From Oscillospiraceae bacterium (lineage in GTDB: Bacteria; Bacillota; Clostridia; Oscillospirales; CAG-272), in NCBI GenBank assembly GCA_015063695.1, contig SVTQ01000015.1:1-48648 (forward strand): 48,648 bases of DNA, in the 5' to 3' direction. Every line of letters starts with the position of its first letter. Position 1 is the first letter of the stretch. Below, piece after piece: positions 33,668 to 45,600 of this stretch. Under the pieces are notes generated by a model, which was not told the DNA's origin, made no database searches, and worked only from the letters and a program-made list of their open reading frames with translations. The position numbers were made by a program, and so were the translations under genes.

Positions 33668-34729
33668 TTACCTCCTTGCTTTGGGGTCGAGGGCGTCACG
33701 CAGGCCGTCACCGATAAAGTTAAATCCGAGAACGGCAATTACGATACATACGCCCGCAGGTACCCATACGTTCAGATGGTTCTGAAGGATATCCTGGTTT
33801 GTGGAAATAATGTTTATCATAGTACCCCATGCCGCATAGGGAGCCTTTACGCCCAGGTTAAGGTATGAAAGTGTAGCTTCGTACAGGATCATACTACCGA
33901 GGCTCAGACTCATGGAAACGATAAGCTGAGGCATTACGTTGGGAACGAGGTGCTTGAATATCTTTCTTGATACAGAGTAGCCCATAGCCTCTGCCGCTAC
34001 CATATATTCCTGCTCACGGAGCGAAAGGATCTGACCTCTTACAAGTCTTGCCGTGCCGGGCCATGAAATGAAGGTGAGGTAGATCATGAGAAGATAGATA
34101 CGGTACTTGGCATCGATCTCGGACGCATCAAGAATTGTACTGATGATAAGAAGGATCGGAATACCGGGGAGACAGATAAGTATATCGCACAGACGCATGA
34201 TGATATTGTCAACGGCTCCGCCGAAGAAGCCTGCAATACCGCCCATGATAACGCCGAGGATAGTGATGAGGAATACGGCGATAAAGCTTACGATAAGAGA
34301 AATCCTTCCGCCGTACATAAGTCTTACGAATATGTCGTAGCCTTCGTTATCCGTTCCGAGGATGTGCTCGGAGGAGGGGGGAGCAAGGAAGTTGTCCTTG
34401 AGGGATTTTTCAGTCGTCTGACGGACTGTGTATTCCTTGCCGTCCACTGTGTACGAGGTCTCTGAAACAGAGTACTCTGTCTTACCGCTTTCGTCAAGCT
34501 CGATCTCACCCCATTCGGTGTAGATAAGGGGGCCTGCAAAGCTGAACAGGAAAAGTCCGACAACCATGATAAGGCCTACGATACTGAGCTTTGAACGGAA
34601 AAATCTGCGTACTACCATTCTTGTGGGAGACATGAGACGCACGTTTTTGTCAAGAGGCACTTCAGTGTCTTCTGCGCTCGCTTGAGGCGCGGACGCTTCA
34701 ATTACTTCTTTTTCTGTAACGTTTTCCAT
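33668..34729 (-). CDS. oppC: Oligopeptide ABC transporter permease, OppC type
   Basis: 353 residues. An N-terminal cytoplasmic tail, one helix (about 42-64), an outside loop of about 70 residues, then the five-helix permease core. The EAA-type loop reads EYMVAAEAMGYSVSRKIFKH and contacts the ATPases. Forms the peptide channel with OppB. It lies 18 bp after oppB. Confidence 0.94.
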   Translation of the reverse strand: MENVTEKEVIEASAPQASAEDTEVPLDKNVRLMSPTRMVVRRFFRSKLSIVGLIMVVGLFLFSFAGPLIYTEWGEIELDESGKTEYSVSETSYTVDGKEYTVRQTTEKSLKDNFLAPPSSEHILGTDNEGYDIFVRLMYGGRISLIVSFIAVFLITILGVIMGGIAGFFGGAVDNIIMRLCDILICLPGIPILLIISTILDASEIDAKYRIYLLMIYLTFISWPGTARLVRGQILSLREQEYMVAAEAMGYSVSRKIFKHLVPNVMPQLIVSMSLSLGSMILYEATLSYLNLGVKAPYAAWGTMINIISTNQDILQNHLNVWVPAGVCIVIAVLGFNFIGDGLRDALDPKARR

Positions 34730-34747
34730 TTTGAAGATACCTCCTTA

Positions 34748-35740
34748 TTACCCAAGCTTAACTCTGGGGTCAACGAGGCCGTACATAAGGTCGGCAAGAA
34801 GGACCCCGATAACGCTCAGGAGCGCAAGGAACATGTTGTATCCCATAATGAAGGGGATATCACCTCTGTTCATGGCATCGAGAGCTATGTTACCGATACC
34901 GGGCAGGTCAAAGACCTGCTCGGTTATGATCGCACCTGAGAAGAGCGAAGGAAGAAGTCCTGCAAGAGAGGTTACAAGGGGAATAAGCGTATTGCGGAAC
35001 GCGTGCTTATTGATTACAACGCTCTCCTTAAGGCCCTTCGCACGGGCGGTACGGATATAGTCGGAATTCATTACTTCAAGCATGTTAGTTCTTGTCATTC
35101 TCATTCTCGCACCGATACTGAGTATTACGATGGTGAGAATGGGGATGAACATGTGTCTTACATAGTCGAGAAGCAGTTCTGCGCCCGTAAAGGAGGCAGT
35201 CGCATTTACGAGACCCGATGCGGGGAACCAGCCCAGCTTCAGGGCAAGCACATCCTTCAGCATCTGTCCGAAGAAGAAGGAAGGAAGGGATATGCCTATC
35301 ATTACGAGAACTGTTACAAGGTAGTCACGGAAGCTGTACTGATGTGTAGCCGCTGTGATACCGAGGGGGATCGCAATAAGAAATTCAAAAATTGTTGCAA
35401 TAAGGGCAATTGCAAAGGATATGCCCATGTGTTCGAAGATGACCTGCGCTACGGGGATACCGTAAACGAAGCTTGTTCCAAGGTCAAAGGTCGCAAGGGC
35501 GCCGAGCCAGCTGAAATAACCCTTGAGAATGCCGAGAAAGCTGTCATCTCCCAGTCCGTACATTTCGTACATGGCATTTACCGTTTCTTCACTTACAGTC
35601 GCACCGCCCTGGTTTATAGCGTTGATCTTATCCTGGATAAAGTCAACGGGCATGAGTCTGATAAGGAAGTAGATTATCATGGAAACGCCCAGCAGAATAA
35701 GCACGGACATCAGAAGTCTTTTTAAGATATACTTAAACAT
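34748..35740 (-). CDS. oppB: Oligopeptide ABC transporter permease, OppB type
   Basis: 330 residues, six predicted membrane helices, normal length. The EAA-type loop reads MNSDYIRTARAKGLKE and the C-terminus has the family motif GLVDPRVKLG. Works with OppC. It starts 18 bp after the stop of the oppA-like gene. Confidence 0.95.
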   Translation of the reverse strand: MFKYILKRLLMSVLILLGVSMIIYFLIRLMPVDFIQDKINAINQGGATVSEETVNAMYEMYGLGDDSFLGILKGYFSWLGALATFDLGTSFVYGIPVAQVIFEHMGISFAIALIATIFEFLIAIPLGITAATHQYSFRDYLVTVLVMIGISLPSFFFGQMLKDVLALKLGWFPASGLVNATASFTGAELLLDYVRHMFIPILTIVILSIGARMRMTRTNMLEVMNSDYIRTARAKGLKESVVINKHAFRNTLIPLVTSLAGLLPSLFSGAIITEQVFDLPGIGNIALDAMNRGDIPFIMGYNMFLALLSVIGVLLADLMYGLVDPRVKLG

Positions 35741-35758
35741 TTGTTACTCCAGATATTA

Positions 35759-38323
35759 TCAGTTAGCAAATTCGATTTCCCAAATTCTGTCGAGGGGTGA
35801 GGAGAAGGGATTCATTTCGTCCTCTGTGGGAAGGCTTTCAGCAGAGATCACCTTAGAGTTGAATGCGTAAAGCACGCTTCTCTGGTATACGGGAAGCTCG
35901 ATAGCAAGGTCGAGGATCTCTTCCATTGCTTCCTTGTAGAGCTCGGAACGTTCTTCCTGGTCGTTTGTTTCACGAGCTTCGTCGATAAGCTCACTGAGGT
36001 CGTCGAGGATCTTGAGCTCTTCGGAGGTGCCGCTTGTCTTGAGGTAGTTGTAACCCCATGCAAGTGTACTTGTTGCTGTGGAATCCTTGTGATATACCTG
36101 GTAAAGGTCAGGGTCAAGTGCAGAAGACCATGCAGCCGCCCATACTTCGAGAGCACCTGTGTTGATCTTTGTGAGAGCCTGTGTATCGCAAACTACTTCA
36201 ACGTCCCAACCGAGCTCGTTAAGAAGTGATGCCGCGTCTCTGAATACCTTGTAAGTGGGGTGGTCCTGAAGGCTGGAGCCTGCGATGGTGAACTTGACCT
36301 TGAGGTCGGAGTCGCCTGCGGAAACTCCTGCAGCCTGCATATACTTTTCAATGTTGTTTGTAGCAATTTCCTTGCTCCATGCGCCGAGAGGAGGATAGTC
36401 AAATCCGTTGTCCTTTTCGTCAGCTCCCGTGGGATGCGCCCAGCTTACCTTGGACATGGGCCAGAAGATCTGTTCTGCAGTACCTGCACGGTAGTAGTCG
36501 AGTGCGAGAGAGGTGTTCATCGCGCACATGATAGCCTTACGGAGGTTGATGTCGTTTACCTTAGCGGCGTTAACACCGATATAACCGTAACCGAGCTGGT
36601 CTTCAGTGAGAGTTACCATACCCTTTGCGGAGAGCCTTTCGAGCTTTTCGTAGTTATCAGTTGTGAGAGAAGGAGAAATATAGTGAACGTTTCCTTCTTC
36701 GAGAGCCGCGATAGCGTTAGCGGAGCTTACTACCTGGTAACGGATCTTTTCGATCTTTGCGTTTTCAATGCCTTCGCCTACCGTGTTGAAGTATTCGTTA
36801 GCCTTGAAGTATACAACGTTGTTTGTGTAGAAATCACTTTCAGTGGGTTCTTCGTTCTTTGTGTTTGTTGCCTTATAGGAGCCGGCTCCCATGGGGATCT
36901 TGATGTTTCTTGTGGACTGGATGATATCTGTCATGAAGTCGAAGCTTGCGAATTCAACGCCGAACTTGTTGTTTGCGATGTCAACGCCGACTGCACTTCC
37001 CTCGCCGTAGTAGTGCTGAGGAGCAATGGTGAGAGCGAAGTTCCAGATTGCCTTGGGGTCGATACCGTCGATTGTGATCTGAAGAACGTCGTATTCGCCT
37101 TCGGCCGCAACCGTACCGTCATCATTGTGAGCGGATGCGATCTTGTATTCAGTTCCGTTTACCGTGAGAGTTGTACCTGCAACCTCTGTGTGGCCGAGAG
37201 ATACGATACCCTTGATGTTTTCAACTGCGAGGCTGCCGTCATCGGAAACGTTTTCGTGAAGGATAACTTCCTTAGCCTTTGCAGCGTATTCTGTTGAGAG
37301 TGTATTAGCTGTACCCCAGTAGAGGAGGATGATGTTGAGCTCGCGTGCGATCTTATCGTTGTAAACGTAGTCGATCGCAGCTTCCTTTGTTGTGATGGAG
37401 GAGGGGTATGCGGGTGTGAGTGTTTCGATAGTTGTGTGGTCGATCTTACCGTCTTCGCCTTCTGCGTACTTAACTTCAACGTAGCCTTCTGTGTACATGA
37501 AGCAGAAGATCTCGTCCTTGAATTCTTCATAGGACTTGTAGGGCTCGTCAACGTAGGATTCCTGAGCCGCAAGGTAGTCGTTTTCGAGTTCTTCCTTGAA
37601 GAGCTTGAGAGCGTAGTCGTAGTCAGCCTGGAGGTTTTCGCTTGTTACTTCGTCAGCGTTGTTGGAGATAGCAGACTTGTAACCGCTGCTTACGCTGTAG
37701 CCTGCGATCGCCTGCTTCATAGCTTCATAGCCTACTTCCTTTGTGGAGGAGGCCTTGATCTCGGAGTTGAAGAGGTTTACGAGCTCCATAACTCTCGCGT
37801 TTGCTCTGGATGCTGCCTGAGAAGTGATGAGAGAGTCGCTTTCGTCAGAGGAAGAGCCTACTGTCTGTGTTCTGTATTCTGCAAGACCGAGAATATCTGT
37901 GGAGTAAAGTGTGTTGGAGCCTGTGTATACGGGGTCGAGGTATACGTAGTAGTTGAAGAGAACGTCTTCCATTGTGAGGGGGTGACCGTCGGAGAACTTG
38001 ATGCCGTTCTTGATAACGAAGTTGTAGGTTACTGTGTCGTCGTCGTTTTCAACGATCTCATAGTCCTTAACTACAACTGCTTCGTTGTCGCCGTATGCAA
38101 CCTGAACCTCGCCGTTTACGTACTTGGAGGAGAGCATACCGATCTGAGTCATACCAACGATAGTTCCGTCGGGTGCGGACGTGTAGAAGAAGGGATTGAA
38201 CAGACCGTCAAGCTGTTCTGTCATGATAACGAATGCGTCTGTGTTACTTCCTGTGCAGCCTGTGAGGCAAAAAGCGCTAAAGCACATTACAACGCACAGA
38301 ACAAAAGATAAAATTCTTTTCAT
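35759..38323 (-). CDS. oppA: Oversized OppA-type peptide-binding lipoprotein
   Basis: 854 residues from the Met at 38323 (ribosome site AAGGAG), against about 520-600 for usual OppA. Lipobox LTGC with Cys23. The SBP_bac_5 fold is clear at both ends (FKNGIKFSDGHPLT type motif near 104-117; QLGYGYIGVNAAKVNDINLR further on). About 215 extra residues (roughly 150-365) are inserted after the first lobe, mostly helical and acidic. The insertion could bind another surface protein or shape the peptide pocket. First gene of the transporter, 34 bp after the InlB/GLUG lipoprotein. Confidence 0.92.
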   Translation of the reverse strand: MKRILSFVLCVVMCFSAFCLTGCTGSNTDAFVIMTEQLDGLFNPFFYTSAPDGTIVGMTQIGMLSSKYVNGEVQVAYGDNEAVVVKDYEIVENDDDTVTYNFVIKNGIKFSDGHPLTMEDVLFNYYVYLDPVYTGSNTLYSTDILGLAEYRTQTVGSSSDESDSLITSQAASRANARVMELVNLFNSEIKASSTKEVGYEAMKQAIAGYSVSSGYKSAISNNADEVTSENLQADYDYALKLFKEELENDYLAAQESYVDEPYKSYEEFKDEIFCFMYTEGYVEVKYAEGEDGKIDHTTIETLTPAYPSSITTKEAAIDYVYNDKIARELNIILLYWGTANTLSTEYAAKAKEVILHENVSDDGSLAVENIKGIVSLGHTEVAGTTLTVNGTEYKIASAHNDDGTVAAEGEYDVLQITIDGIDPKAIWNFALTIAPQHYYGEGSAVGVDIANNKFGVEFASFDFMTDIIQSTRNIKIPMGAGSYKATNTKNEEPTESDFYTNNVVYFKANEYFNTVGEGIENAKIEKIRYQVVSSANAIAALEEGNVHYISPSLTTDNYEKLERLSAKGMVTLTEDQLGYGYIGVNAAKVNDINLRKAIMCAMNTSLALDYYRAGTAEQIFWPMSKVSWAHPTGADEKDNGFDYPPLGAWSKEIATNNIEKYMQAAGVSAGDSDLKVKFTIAGSSLQDHPTYKVFRDAASLLNELGWDVEVVCDTQALTKINTGALEVWAAAWSSALDPDLYQVYHKDSTATSTLAWGYNYLKTSGTSEELKILDDLSELIDEARETNDQEERSELYKEAMEEILDLAIELPVYQRSVLYAFNSKVISAESLPTEDEMNPFSSPLDRIWEIEFAN

Positions 38324-38357
38324 TTTTTCGCTCCTTATATAATAAATGAAATTTTTG

Positions 38358-39671
38358 TTACTCTGCAAACTCAACGGTTACTTCGTTTCCGTCTGCCGTT
38401 ACTGTCAGCTTTTCGGGTTCGTCACCGCAAGCCGTAAGGGATATCTCAGCTGTGTCAACGACTGCAGCATCTCCCATGCCGCAAACGAGACCGATGGAAT
38501 AATCGGAAGCGCCGAAATAACATGAAGAGTCAACCTGAAGTGTACTATCAAGGATATTTACACCGCTTATCTTTGCATCCTTTGAGATACTTCCTGCAAA
38601 AAGTCCGAAGCTGGCGCCCGTTACACGGGTACCTGCCTTCAACGTGAAGGTCACGTTTTCAAAAGTCAGATCTGTAATTTCAGCCGTTTCGGTAAGGTAA
38701 CCGAAAAGACCTGCATTTACCTTGGAGTTGTTTGTCTGGGTCACTTCAACGTTTGATATCTTGTGGCCGCCTCCCTGCACTTTACCTGTGAAATTGCCGT
38801 ACATAAATGCCGTAGGCCATATCTCATCGGTGAAATCAAGGTCAGCTCTGATATCGTAGCAACCGCTGAGGCTCGCGCACTCAACAAGCTGCTCTGCGTT
38901 ATATATGTGATACCATTCGCCTTCTATCCATTCAACGTAGAGCTTCAGAACGGAGTTTTCGGCAGTGCCGTTTTCGTAGTTTACTGCACCGGGGTGCTTT
39001 ACGGCTTCGGTATCAACGGGCTGTGTTTTATCTGCATCGTAGTATGCCTTGTCAAAGGTGTAACCTTCTCTTGCGGGGAACTGATGCATATCGATAGCTC
39101 CCGTTTCCTCGTCCCATGCGGGAACAAGGATCTCTTTGCTTGTTGTGGGGTCATAGCTCATGCTGTCAAGGACTTCCCCGTTATCTGCCGAGCAGAATTC
39201 AATTTCAAAAAGGGGTACCCATGCGGCATAGAGTGTGAGAACGGGTTCCTCGGAGGTGTATTCACCGCTCGGGTCGACCTCAAGAAGTCCGTTTTCGAAA
39301 TCCCATTTACCTGCGTAGGTAAAGGTTCCGTCGGAGTTCTCCGTTCTTTCGGAATACCAGCCTGCAAGGAAGTATCCGCTGTTGATAGCTGTAAAAGCAT
39401 CGTTTCCGCGGCTTGAAGCATCGGGGGAGAGCAAAGCTATTTCAGCTTTGCCCTCACCGTTTACGTCAAGGTCGGAAAGGTTATAGGAGTCAACGATAAC
39501 GGATGTGTTCGTTGTGAAGGTACCGCCGTTTGCATCGTATTTGACGCTGACGTTGTATTCTTCCTTATCGTTAACTTCATAAGGTGTTGCTTCATTTGAA
39601 CAACCTGTCATAAGGAGAACGGATGCAATAACAAGCAGAACCGTCAAAAGTGTTTTAATTCTCAGTTTCAT
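38358..39671 (-). CDS. Surface lipoprotein with Listeria-Bacteroides (InlB_B) and GLUG-like repeats
   Basis: 437 residues from the Met at 39671, chosen because it gives a clear signal peptide and lipobox MTGC (Cys24); the longer frame is the reverse reading of the subtilase tail. Residues about 38-150 and 155-250 hold InlB_B-type repeats (VKYDANGGTF, FLAGWYSE, LTLYAAWV). Residues about 255-400 resemble GLUG/beta-helix repeats (GLFGYLTETAEITDLTFENV). No enzyme motif. The start lies 17 bases inside the end of the subtilase gene, so the two are coupled. Likely an adhesive or scaffold protein. Confidence 0.82.
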   Translation of the reverse strand: MKLRIKTLLTVLLVIASVLLMTGCSNEATPYEVNDKEEYNVSVKYDANGGTFTTNTSVIVDSYNLSDLDVNGEGKAEIALLSPDASSRGNDAFTAINSGYFLAGWYSERTENSDGTFTYAGKWDFENGLLEVDPSGEYTSEEPVLTLYAAWVPLFEIEFCSADNGEVLDSMSYDPTTSKEILVPAWDEETGAIDMHQFPAREGYTFDKAYYDADKTQPVDTEAVKHPGAVNYENGTAENSVLKLYVEWIEGEWYHIYNAEQLVECASLSGCYDIRADLDFTDEIWPTAFMYGNFTGKVQGGGHKISNVEVTQTNNSKVNAGLFGYLTETAEITDLTFENVTFTLKAGTRVTGASFGLFAGSISKDAKISGVNILDSTLQVDSSCYFGASDYSIGLVCGMGDAAVVDTAEISLTACGDEPEKLTVTADGNEVTVEFAE

Positions 39672-42600
39672 TGTCTTCAGCACTCTCCTTCTCTTCTGTG
39701 TTTTCTTCTGTTTCTTCAGCTTCCGCCGCTTCGTTTTCAGTTTCTTCTGCGCTTTCCTTAGCGCCTGCCTTCTTATTCTTAATGAAAGCAAATACAAGAG
39801 CCGCCGCGCCTGCAAGAAGAACTGCAATTATAACGATAGCAACTACTGCGGAAACGTCATTGTTTGCCTTGGAGGAGGTATCTTCTGTCTTTTCCTCTTC
39901 AGCTTCGGGTGCTTCTTCCGTTGCACCTTCTTCTGTATTTACGTTTTCGTCAACGGCCGCATCAGCGTTTTCGGGGTCGAGAGCCTTGATACGCTGTTCA
40001 GCGGATACGAGATCTGCATAGTTTACAACAAGTGCCATCTGGTCGATGGTTGCGATCTTGCCGTAAGCCTCGCGAGCCGCTTCAACGATAGCCTTATCCT
40101 CGTAGGATACTCTTTCGGGAATTGCCTTTATCGCGCTTATAGCGTCGCAGGCGGACTTATCGGGAGCTGCAGGGCCGTCGATGGTAAGGTCGAAATACTG
40201 AGAGCAGATGAAGGAGTCATATCCTACACCGTTTACGGGTCTTACCATAACGAGCCTGTCTTCGACGTAGCCTACGTAATCAACGAAGTTCGCGCCGTAG
40301 AACACGTTGGAGTACATACCGCCCGTAGCGTTCCACATATAATAAGGAAGAATTCCCGTACCTGTTATCTCGATCTCGTTTCCGTCGTAGTCGGTGTAGG
40401 TGCCGTAGCTGCCGCTGCCGGGAATGTGATCGAAGGTCTCATAATACTTGGGGTCAAATTCTTCTTCGAAGTTAGGTGCATAATAGCTTCCGAAGGTTAC
40501 CATTTCAAGCTTGTCGCAGTCGAAGAATGCCTTGTGACCGATAGCTGTCGTTGTAAAGGGCATCTTTACTCTTACAACGTCGCTTCCTGCAAATGCGAGA
40601 GTGGAAATTCTCACCGTGTCGTCTGCAACGGTAAAGTTATCTGCGCTTCTGCCTGTGTAGGTGATAAGCTCCATACCGCCCTCTGTCTTGCAGTAGAGGG
40701 TACCGTCGATTACGGTAAGGTTGTCACTGATCTCGAAATCGTAGGTCGTAACTTCCTTTTCGGTGCCCTTATTCTTTTCCGTTACCGTTGTGCTGAAGGG
40801 CTCTACCTTACAGTATGCGAAGGGGTTATCGCCCATCTTTTCAACCTTGTCACCGAAAGTTACTTTGAAGGGAGTAAGCTCAGTCTTCATAAATGCGTTC
40901 TTGCCTACTTCAACTGCGCTTGTAAGGTCAACTGACGTGAGTGCGGAATATGCAAAAGCATAATCGCCGATCTTTTCCGTGAAGGAGAGGTTTAAAACCT
41001 TTGCGAGAGCTTCACAGTAGGAGAAGGAGCCTTCGTCCATATCCGTTCCGTTTTCGCTGAACTTGACCTCAGAGAGTTCCTTGTTGGAAACGAATGCGTA
41101 CTCGCCCACTGTTTCAGCGGCGGAGAGGTCGACCTTTTCGAGGCCGCCTTCCATGAATGCGTATTCGCCGATAGTTTCAACTGCTTCAAGGTTGATGCTC
41201 TTGAGAGATACACAGCCTGCGAAAGCATACTTGGGAATTTCTTTAAGTTCGGGATTAAGTTTTATTTCAACCATGTTTCTGCAGTAGGAGAATGCATATT
41301 CGCCGATGCTTTCTGCCATGGAGATGTCGATCTTCTCTACCAGGGGTCCGTGGTAGGTGTATCTGTAGAAGCCCTCGGAATTTACTGCCGCGATCGTCAT
41401 GTTTTCATCGAGGCACGCGTAGTAAACGTCACCGGAGACAGCATAGTCACCGATCTTCTTCGCCTTGGAGAGGTCGATGCTCTTGAGGCTTGACGTGTTA
41501 TAGAACGCCATCTTTTCAAGCTCAGCGTTTTCGCCGAGAGTTACGCTTTCAAGAGAAGCGGCATTGTTGAAGGCGTTTTCACCGATCACAGCGTTGTTAC
41601 CGATGGTAAGAGAGGTAATAGGTGAGAAGAACACGTAACGGAAGAGCTTCTGTTCGCCTTCGTAGTAGGTCTCTACCTTGAAAGCGTTATCCTTGTTAAG
41701 ACTGAAGGCATGCTTGCCTATCTTAACGTCATTTCCGATAGTTACACTTTCAAGCTTCAGACATTCGCTGTAGGTTCCCTCTTCGATAACTGCACCGTCG
41801 GGAATAGTAACAGACGTGAGGCTTGTGTGTGAGAATGCGTACTTGCCGATCTTTGTTTCGGCGGTGATTGCGGGCATTTCGGTAACGGAGGTCTCGAAGA
41901 AGCCGTAGTTACCTATCTTTGTAAGTGCACCAAGCTTAACTGTTGAAAGTGCAAGGTTATGAGCAAGGCCGTAGTCACCGACAACGGTTACCTTGTCGAG
42001 AACAACGGAGGTGATGTTCTTGTTGCCGGAGAATGCGCCCTTGGCGATCTCGGTAACCTCTGCGCCGCCGATGTTGTCCTTTGTGAATTCACCCTTGATA
42101 ACGGAGGAAACTGCAACAAGCTTTGTTCCGTCGGATGAGAGAATATAGTCTGCGCTCTGTACCTTATAGGTCTTGTTTCCTTCCGCAACAGTGAACTTCG
42201 CAAGCTTTGTATCTCTGAATGCGAAGGGACCGATGTCGTTTACGTCGGGACCGATGGTTACGCTTTCCATCGCGTCACATTCGTGGAACATACCTTCGGG
42301 AAGAACGGAAGCGTTTACGTAGAAGTCCTTGAGGGACTCGCAGCCTGTGAAGGTGTAAGCGCCGTACTTTACCTTTGCCGCTTCGACCGTTACTTCACTG
42401 AGCTTCTTACATCCTGCAAAGGCATACTGACCTACGGAGAGAAGTGTTTCGGGAAGAACGACCTTTTCAAGCTTCTGGTTGCCTGCAAAGGCGTAATCGG
42501 AGATAACGCAGATGGAGGGAAGCTCAAGCGTTCCGCTGAGCGCACAGTTTTCAAATGCGTTCTGGCTTATGATCTTCAGGTTGTTTTCGCCGCTGAAGGT

Positions 42601-45600
42601 TATCTTCTTAAGAGCTGTACAACCGTAGAACGCGCCGTATTCAATGGATTCAAGTGTGGAAGGAAGCACTACCTCTTCAAGGGCTGTAAGATTTGCAAAT
42701 GCGTAGCAGTTGATCTTTTCAATACCCTCGGGAAGAACTACCTTTGTAATTGTGTTGTCACCGATGAACCATGCCTTTGAGGTTTCTGCATCGTCAAATT
42801 CAAGCTCTTCGGGAGTTTTCATAATATAATTGAAGTTTGAGAAAGCAAACTGACCGACTTCCGTCAGAGAAAGTCTTGCGGGAACGTCAACGAGACCGCC
42901 GTTACCGTAGTAATGTGTAAGGCTGGGACCTGTTGTGATGTAGGGGTCCTTTACCTCAACGGAAACCGTTTCGGAGTAGTAGGTGCTTCTGTCATCCATC
43001 ATTACCTTGACGGTTACGGAAGCAAATCCTTCTGCAACTGCCGTTACTGTACCCGTCGCGTCTATTTTTACGATTCCCTCGTTGCTTGATTCAAATTCAA
43101 CCGTTGTGTCCTTGGGGAAGTAAGGAGCGATGGAGTAATTGAGACGGACGGACTCGGAGGGATACATCTTGAGGCTGTACTTGCCCTCAAAGTGGTTTAC
43201 GTTACCTGTATCGCCGATATCCTTATCTTCGTTTTCAATTACGTAGTAAGCTTTCAGCGTTTCGTATCCGTCAAGTGTGAATACGTCGGATACGGGCTTG
43301 TCAAATCTCTCGGCGTTCTCATCGTCTTCCTTAAGAACGGTTACGTTGAAGGTAACGCTCTTGCTGTTATCGGAGTTCTGCGCCTTGATAACTGCAGTAC
43401 CTGCGGAAACTGCAACAAGCTTGTTGTTTACAACTCTTACAACGCTGGGCTTGGAGGAGCTGTAAGAAAGCAGCTCTGCCCATTCCGTTGCAGGCTTTAC
43501 AACGGGGTTCAGTGTGTAAACTTCGTTGGGACTGAGTGTGAGACCGTTTTCGAGACCTTCGAAATAGAATTCTTCAAAGTTGTCGGGAAGACGGATCTCG
43601 TAGCTTGCATAGTTGAGAGCGTAGTCGTATACGTTAAGAACGAAGCTGTTCTTCTTTGTTGCATTGTTCTTGATGTCGTAAATGTGGTCTGTAAGCTCGT
43701 AGGTCACCTTTGTTACGCTGTTCTTTTCGGAGTAGATGGGAGTCATGAACTGCTCGAATGCCTTCATGGCAGGGCCCATGTTTCCGTTTTCGTCGGCCTC
43801 TTCGGTAACGTAACCGAGCTGAGAGCTCATTGCGTAGTGGTTATCGTAAACGTAAACGTCTGCAAAGAGCTTATTCTTGTTAAGTGTCTTATCGTATTCG
43901 TAGTAATACTGAACGTCTGTGATGGTAGGTGCCTGGAAGTCTGCAACGAGGGGGAACTCGAACACGCGGTTCTTGTTGACCTCAACGCCGCCTTCGCCGT
44001 AGTCCATCGTAGCTTCAAGTCTTACGGTGTACTCACTGTTGTTGTCAAGGTTGTATTCGGTCATATCGAATTCGATCTTGACGTTTGCGGGATAGATCAT
44101 TGCACCGCCGTCACTGTATGACTTACGGATGTCCTTTTCTTCCTTCTCGAAGATGACCTCGCCCGTCTTATCGTTTATAATGGAGATATCCATCTCTGCC
44201 GCGTTTCTGAGAAGACCTGCCCAGACAAATCTGAGGGAGTGGATGGTGCCCTCCTGATTTGAGAGTGCCGCGTGCTCGGGAGTTGCGGATATCTTCATAT
44301 CCTCGGGGTCCTGGAGGAAGTAGTAAGAACCGAGGTAGCTTACGTAGTCCTCGCTTACGCCGCCGACGGGACGTGTCGCATAAGCATCTGCCATTGTCTT
44401 GTCTTCGATATCTATACCGTCGTCAAGCTCGTCAGCGTTTGTATCGTAGTAGGTAAGGTCGAAGATGGGAGCAACTTCCCAGTCGCCGTAGAATGCAAGG
44501 TAAGGAACGTTAAGGTCAATATCTGTGCCGGACTTAGCTTCCAGAGTGATGAAGCCTTCAACGTACATGCCGTTTTCGAAGGACTGATCAAGGTAAGCTT
44601 TGTCTTCGTCGCTGAGGGTTATCTTGACCGTGACCTTAGCTTCTTCGCCTGCACCCACAACTACCTTGCCGAGAAGCTTCTTGCCGCCTTCAACGGAAAC
44701 GATCTCCATTTCAGCGCCTTCAAGAACGTAGGACTCTTCGGTAACGGTGGTCTTACCTGCGTTTGTCTTTGTTTCGCTTACGCCTTCGGTGAGAACGTAA
44801 GAGCCGAGTTTATAGGAAACCTTCTTGTCGCCGAAGTTGGTGATAGCGAAGGTCATTTCGTATTCGCCCGTCTTTTCGGGGTCGTCGCCAAGCTCGAGCT
44901 TAGCCTTGTCCATTACCCCGCCCTCTGTATCGTAGGTCTTGATATAAGCGGGAGTTTCAATGGAAGCTGAAAGATTTGCAAGACCTGCGCCCTGCTTTCT
45001 TACCGCATAGGGCAGACCGTTCATACCGATGGCGATATCCGCTGTTGACATAAGCAGATTGTTTACCATCGCGTTTACCTTAACGTTGTCCTCTGCGATA
45101 TCGGGGAAGTTTTCAACAACGTACTGTCTGAGAAGAACTACAACGCCTGCAAGGTTGGGGCATGCCATGGAGGTACCGGAAATTCTGTCGTAACCGCCGC
45201 CTGTGATGGAGGAGAGGATCTCGCCGCCGTGAGCCGTGATCTCGGGCTTGATGCCAAGCTCGGGAGTGGGACCCCAGGAGGAGAAGTCGGAAATGAAGGG
45301 ACCGGAGGTCTGGCTGCGGGCGATCTTGAGCTTGCCGTTGCCGTTCTTTGCAAGGACCTCACCGTCGTCCTGAGAAATGGAGCAAGCCGCGAGAGTTGCA
45401 TCTGCAACGTTCATCTTGATATCACCGGATACGTTGTTGTAAATGATGATACCTGCCGCGCCCTGTTCCTGAGCGATGATAGCTTTTTCCTCGAAGGTGT
45501 TCTGACCGCGTCGTACGAGAGCGATCTTGCCTTCAACGTCAAGACCCGTATAGTCAGCGGAACGGCCGACACCGGGGATAACTACGTATTCAATATTCAT

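Noticed and set aside
36260..38311. Long plus-strand open frames (345 and 291 codons) opposite oppA
   Set aside because: Cys/Val-rich mirror frames of a well-supported binding protein; no signal, motif or ribosome site.
39672..39827. N-terminal extension of the InlB/GLUG lipoprotein
   Set aside because: The extra 52 residues are basic frame-shifted readings of the Glu-rich subtilase tail. The signal peptide and lipobox begin at 39671.
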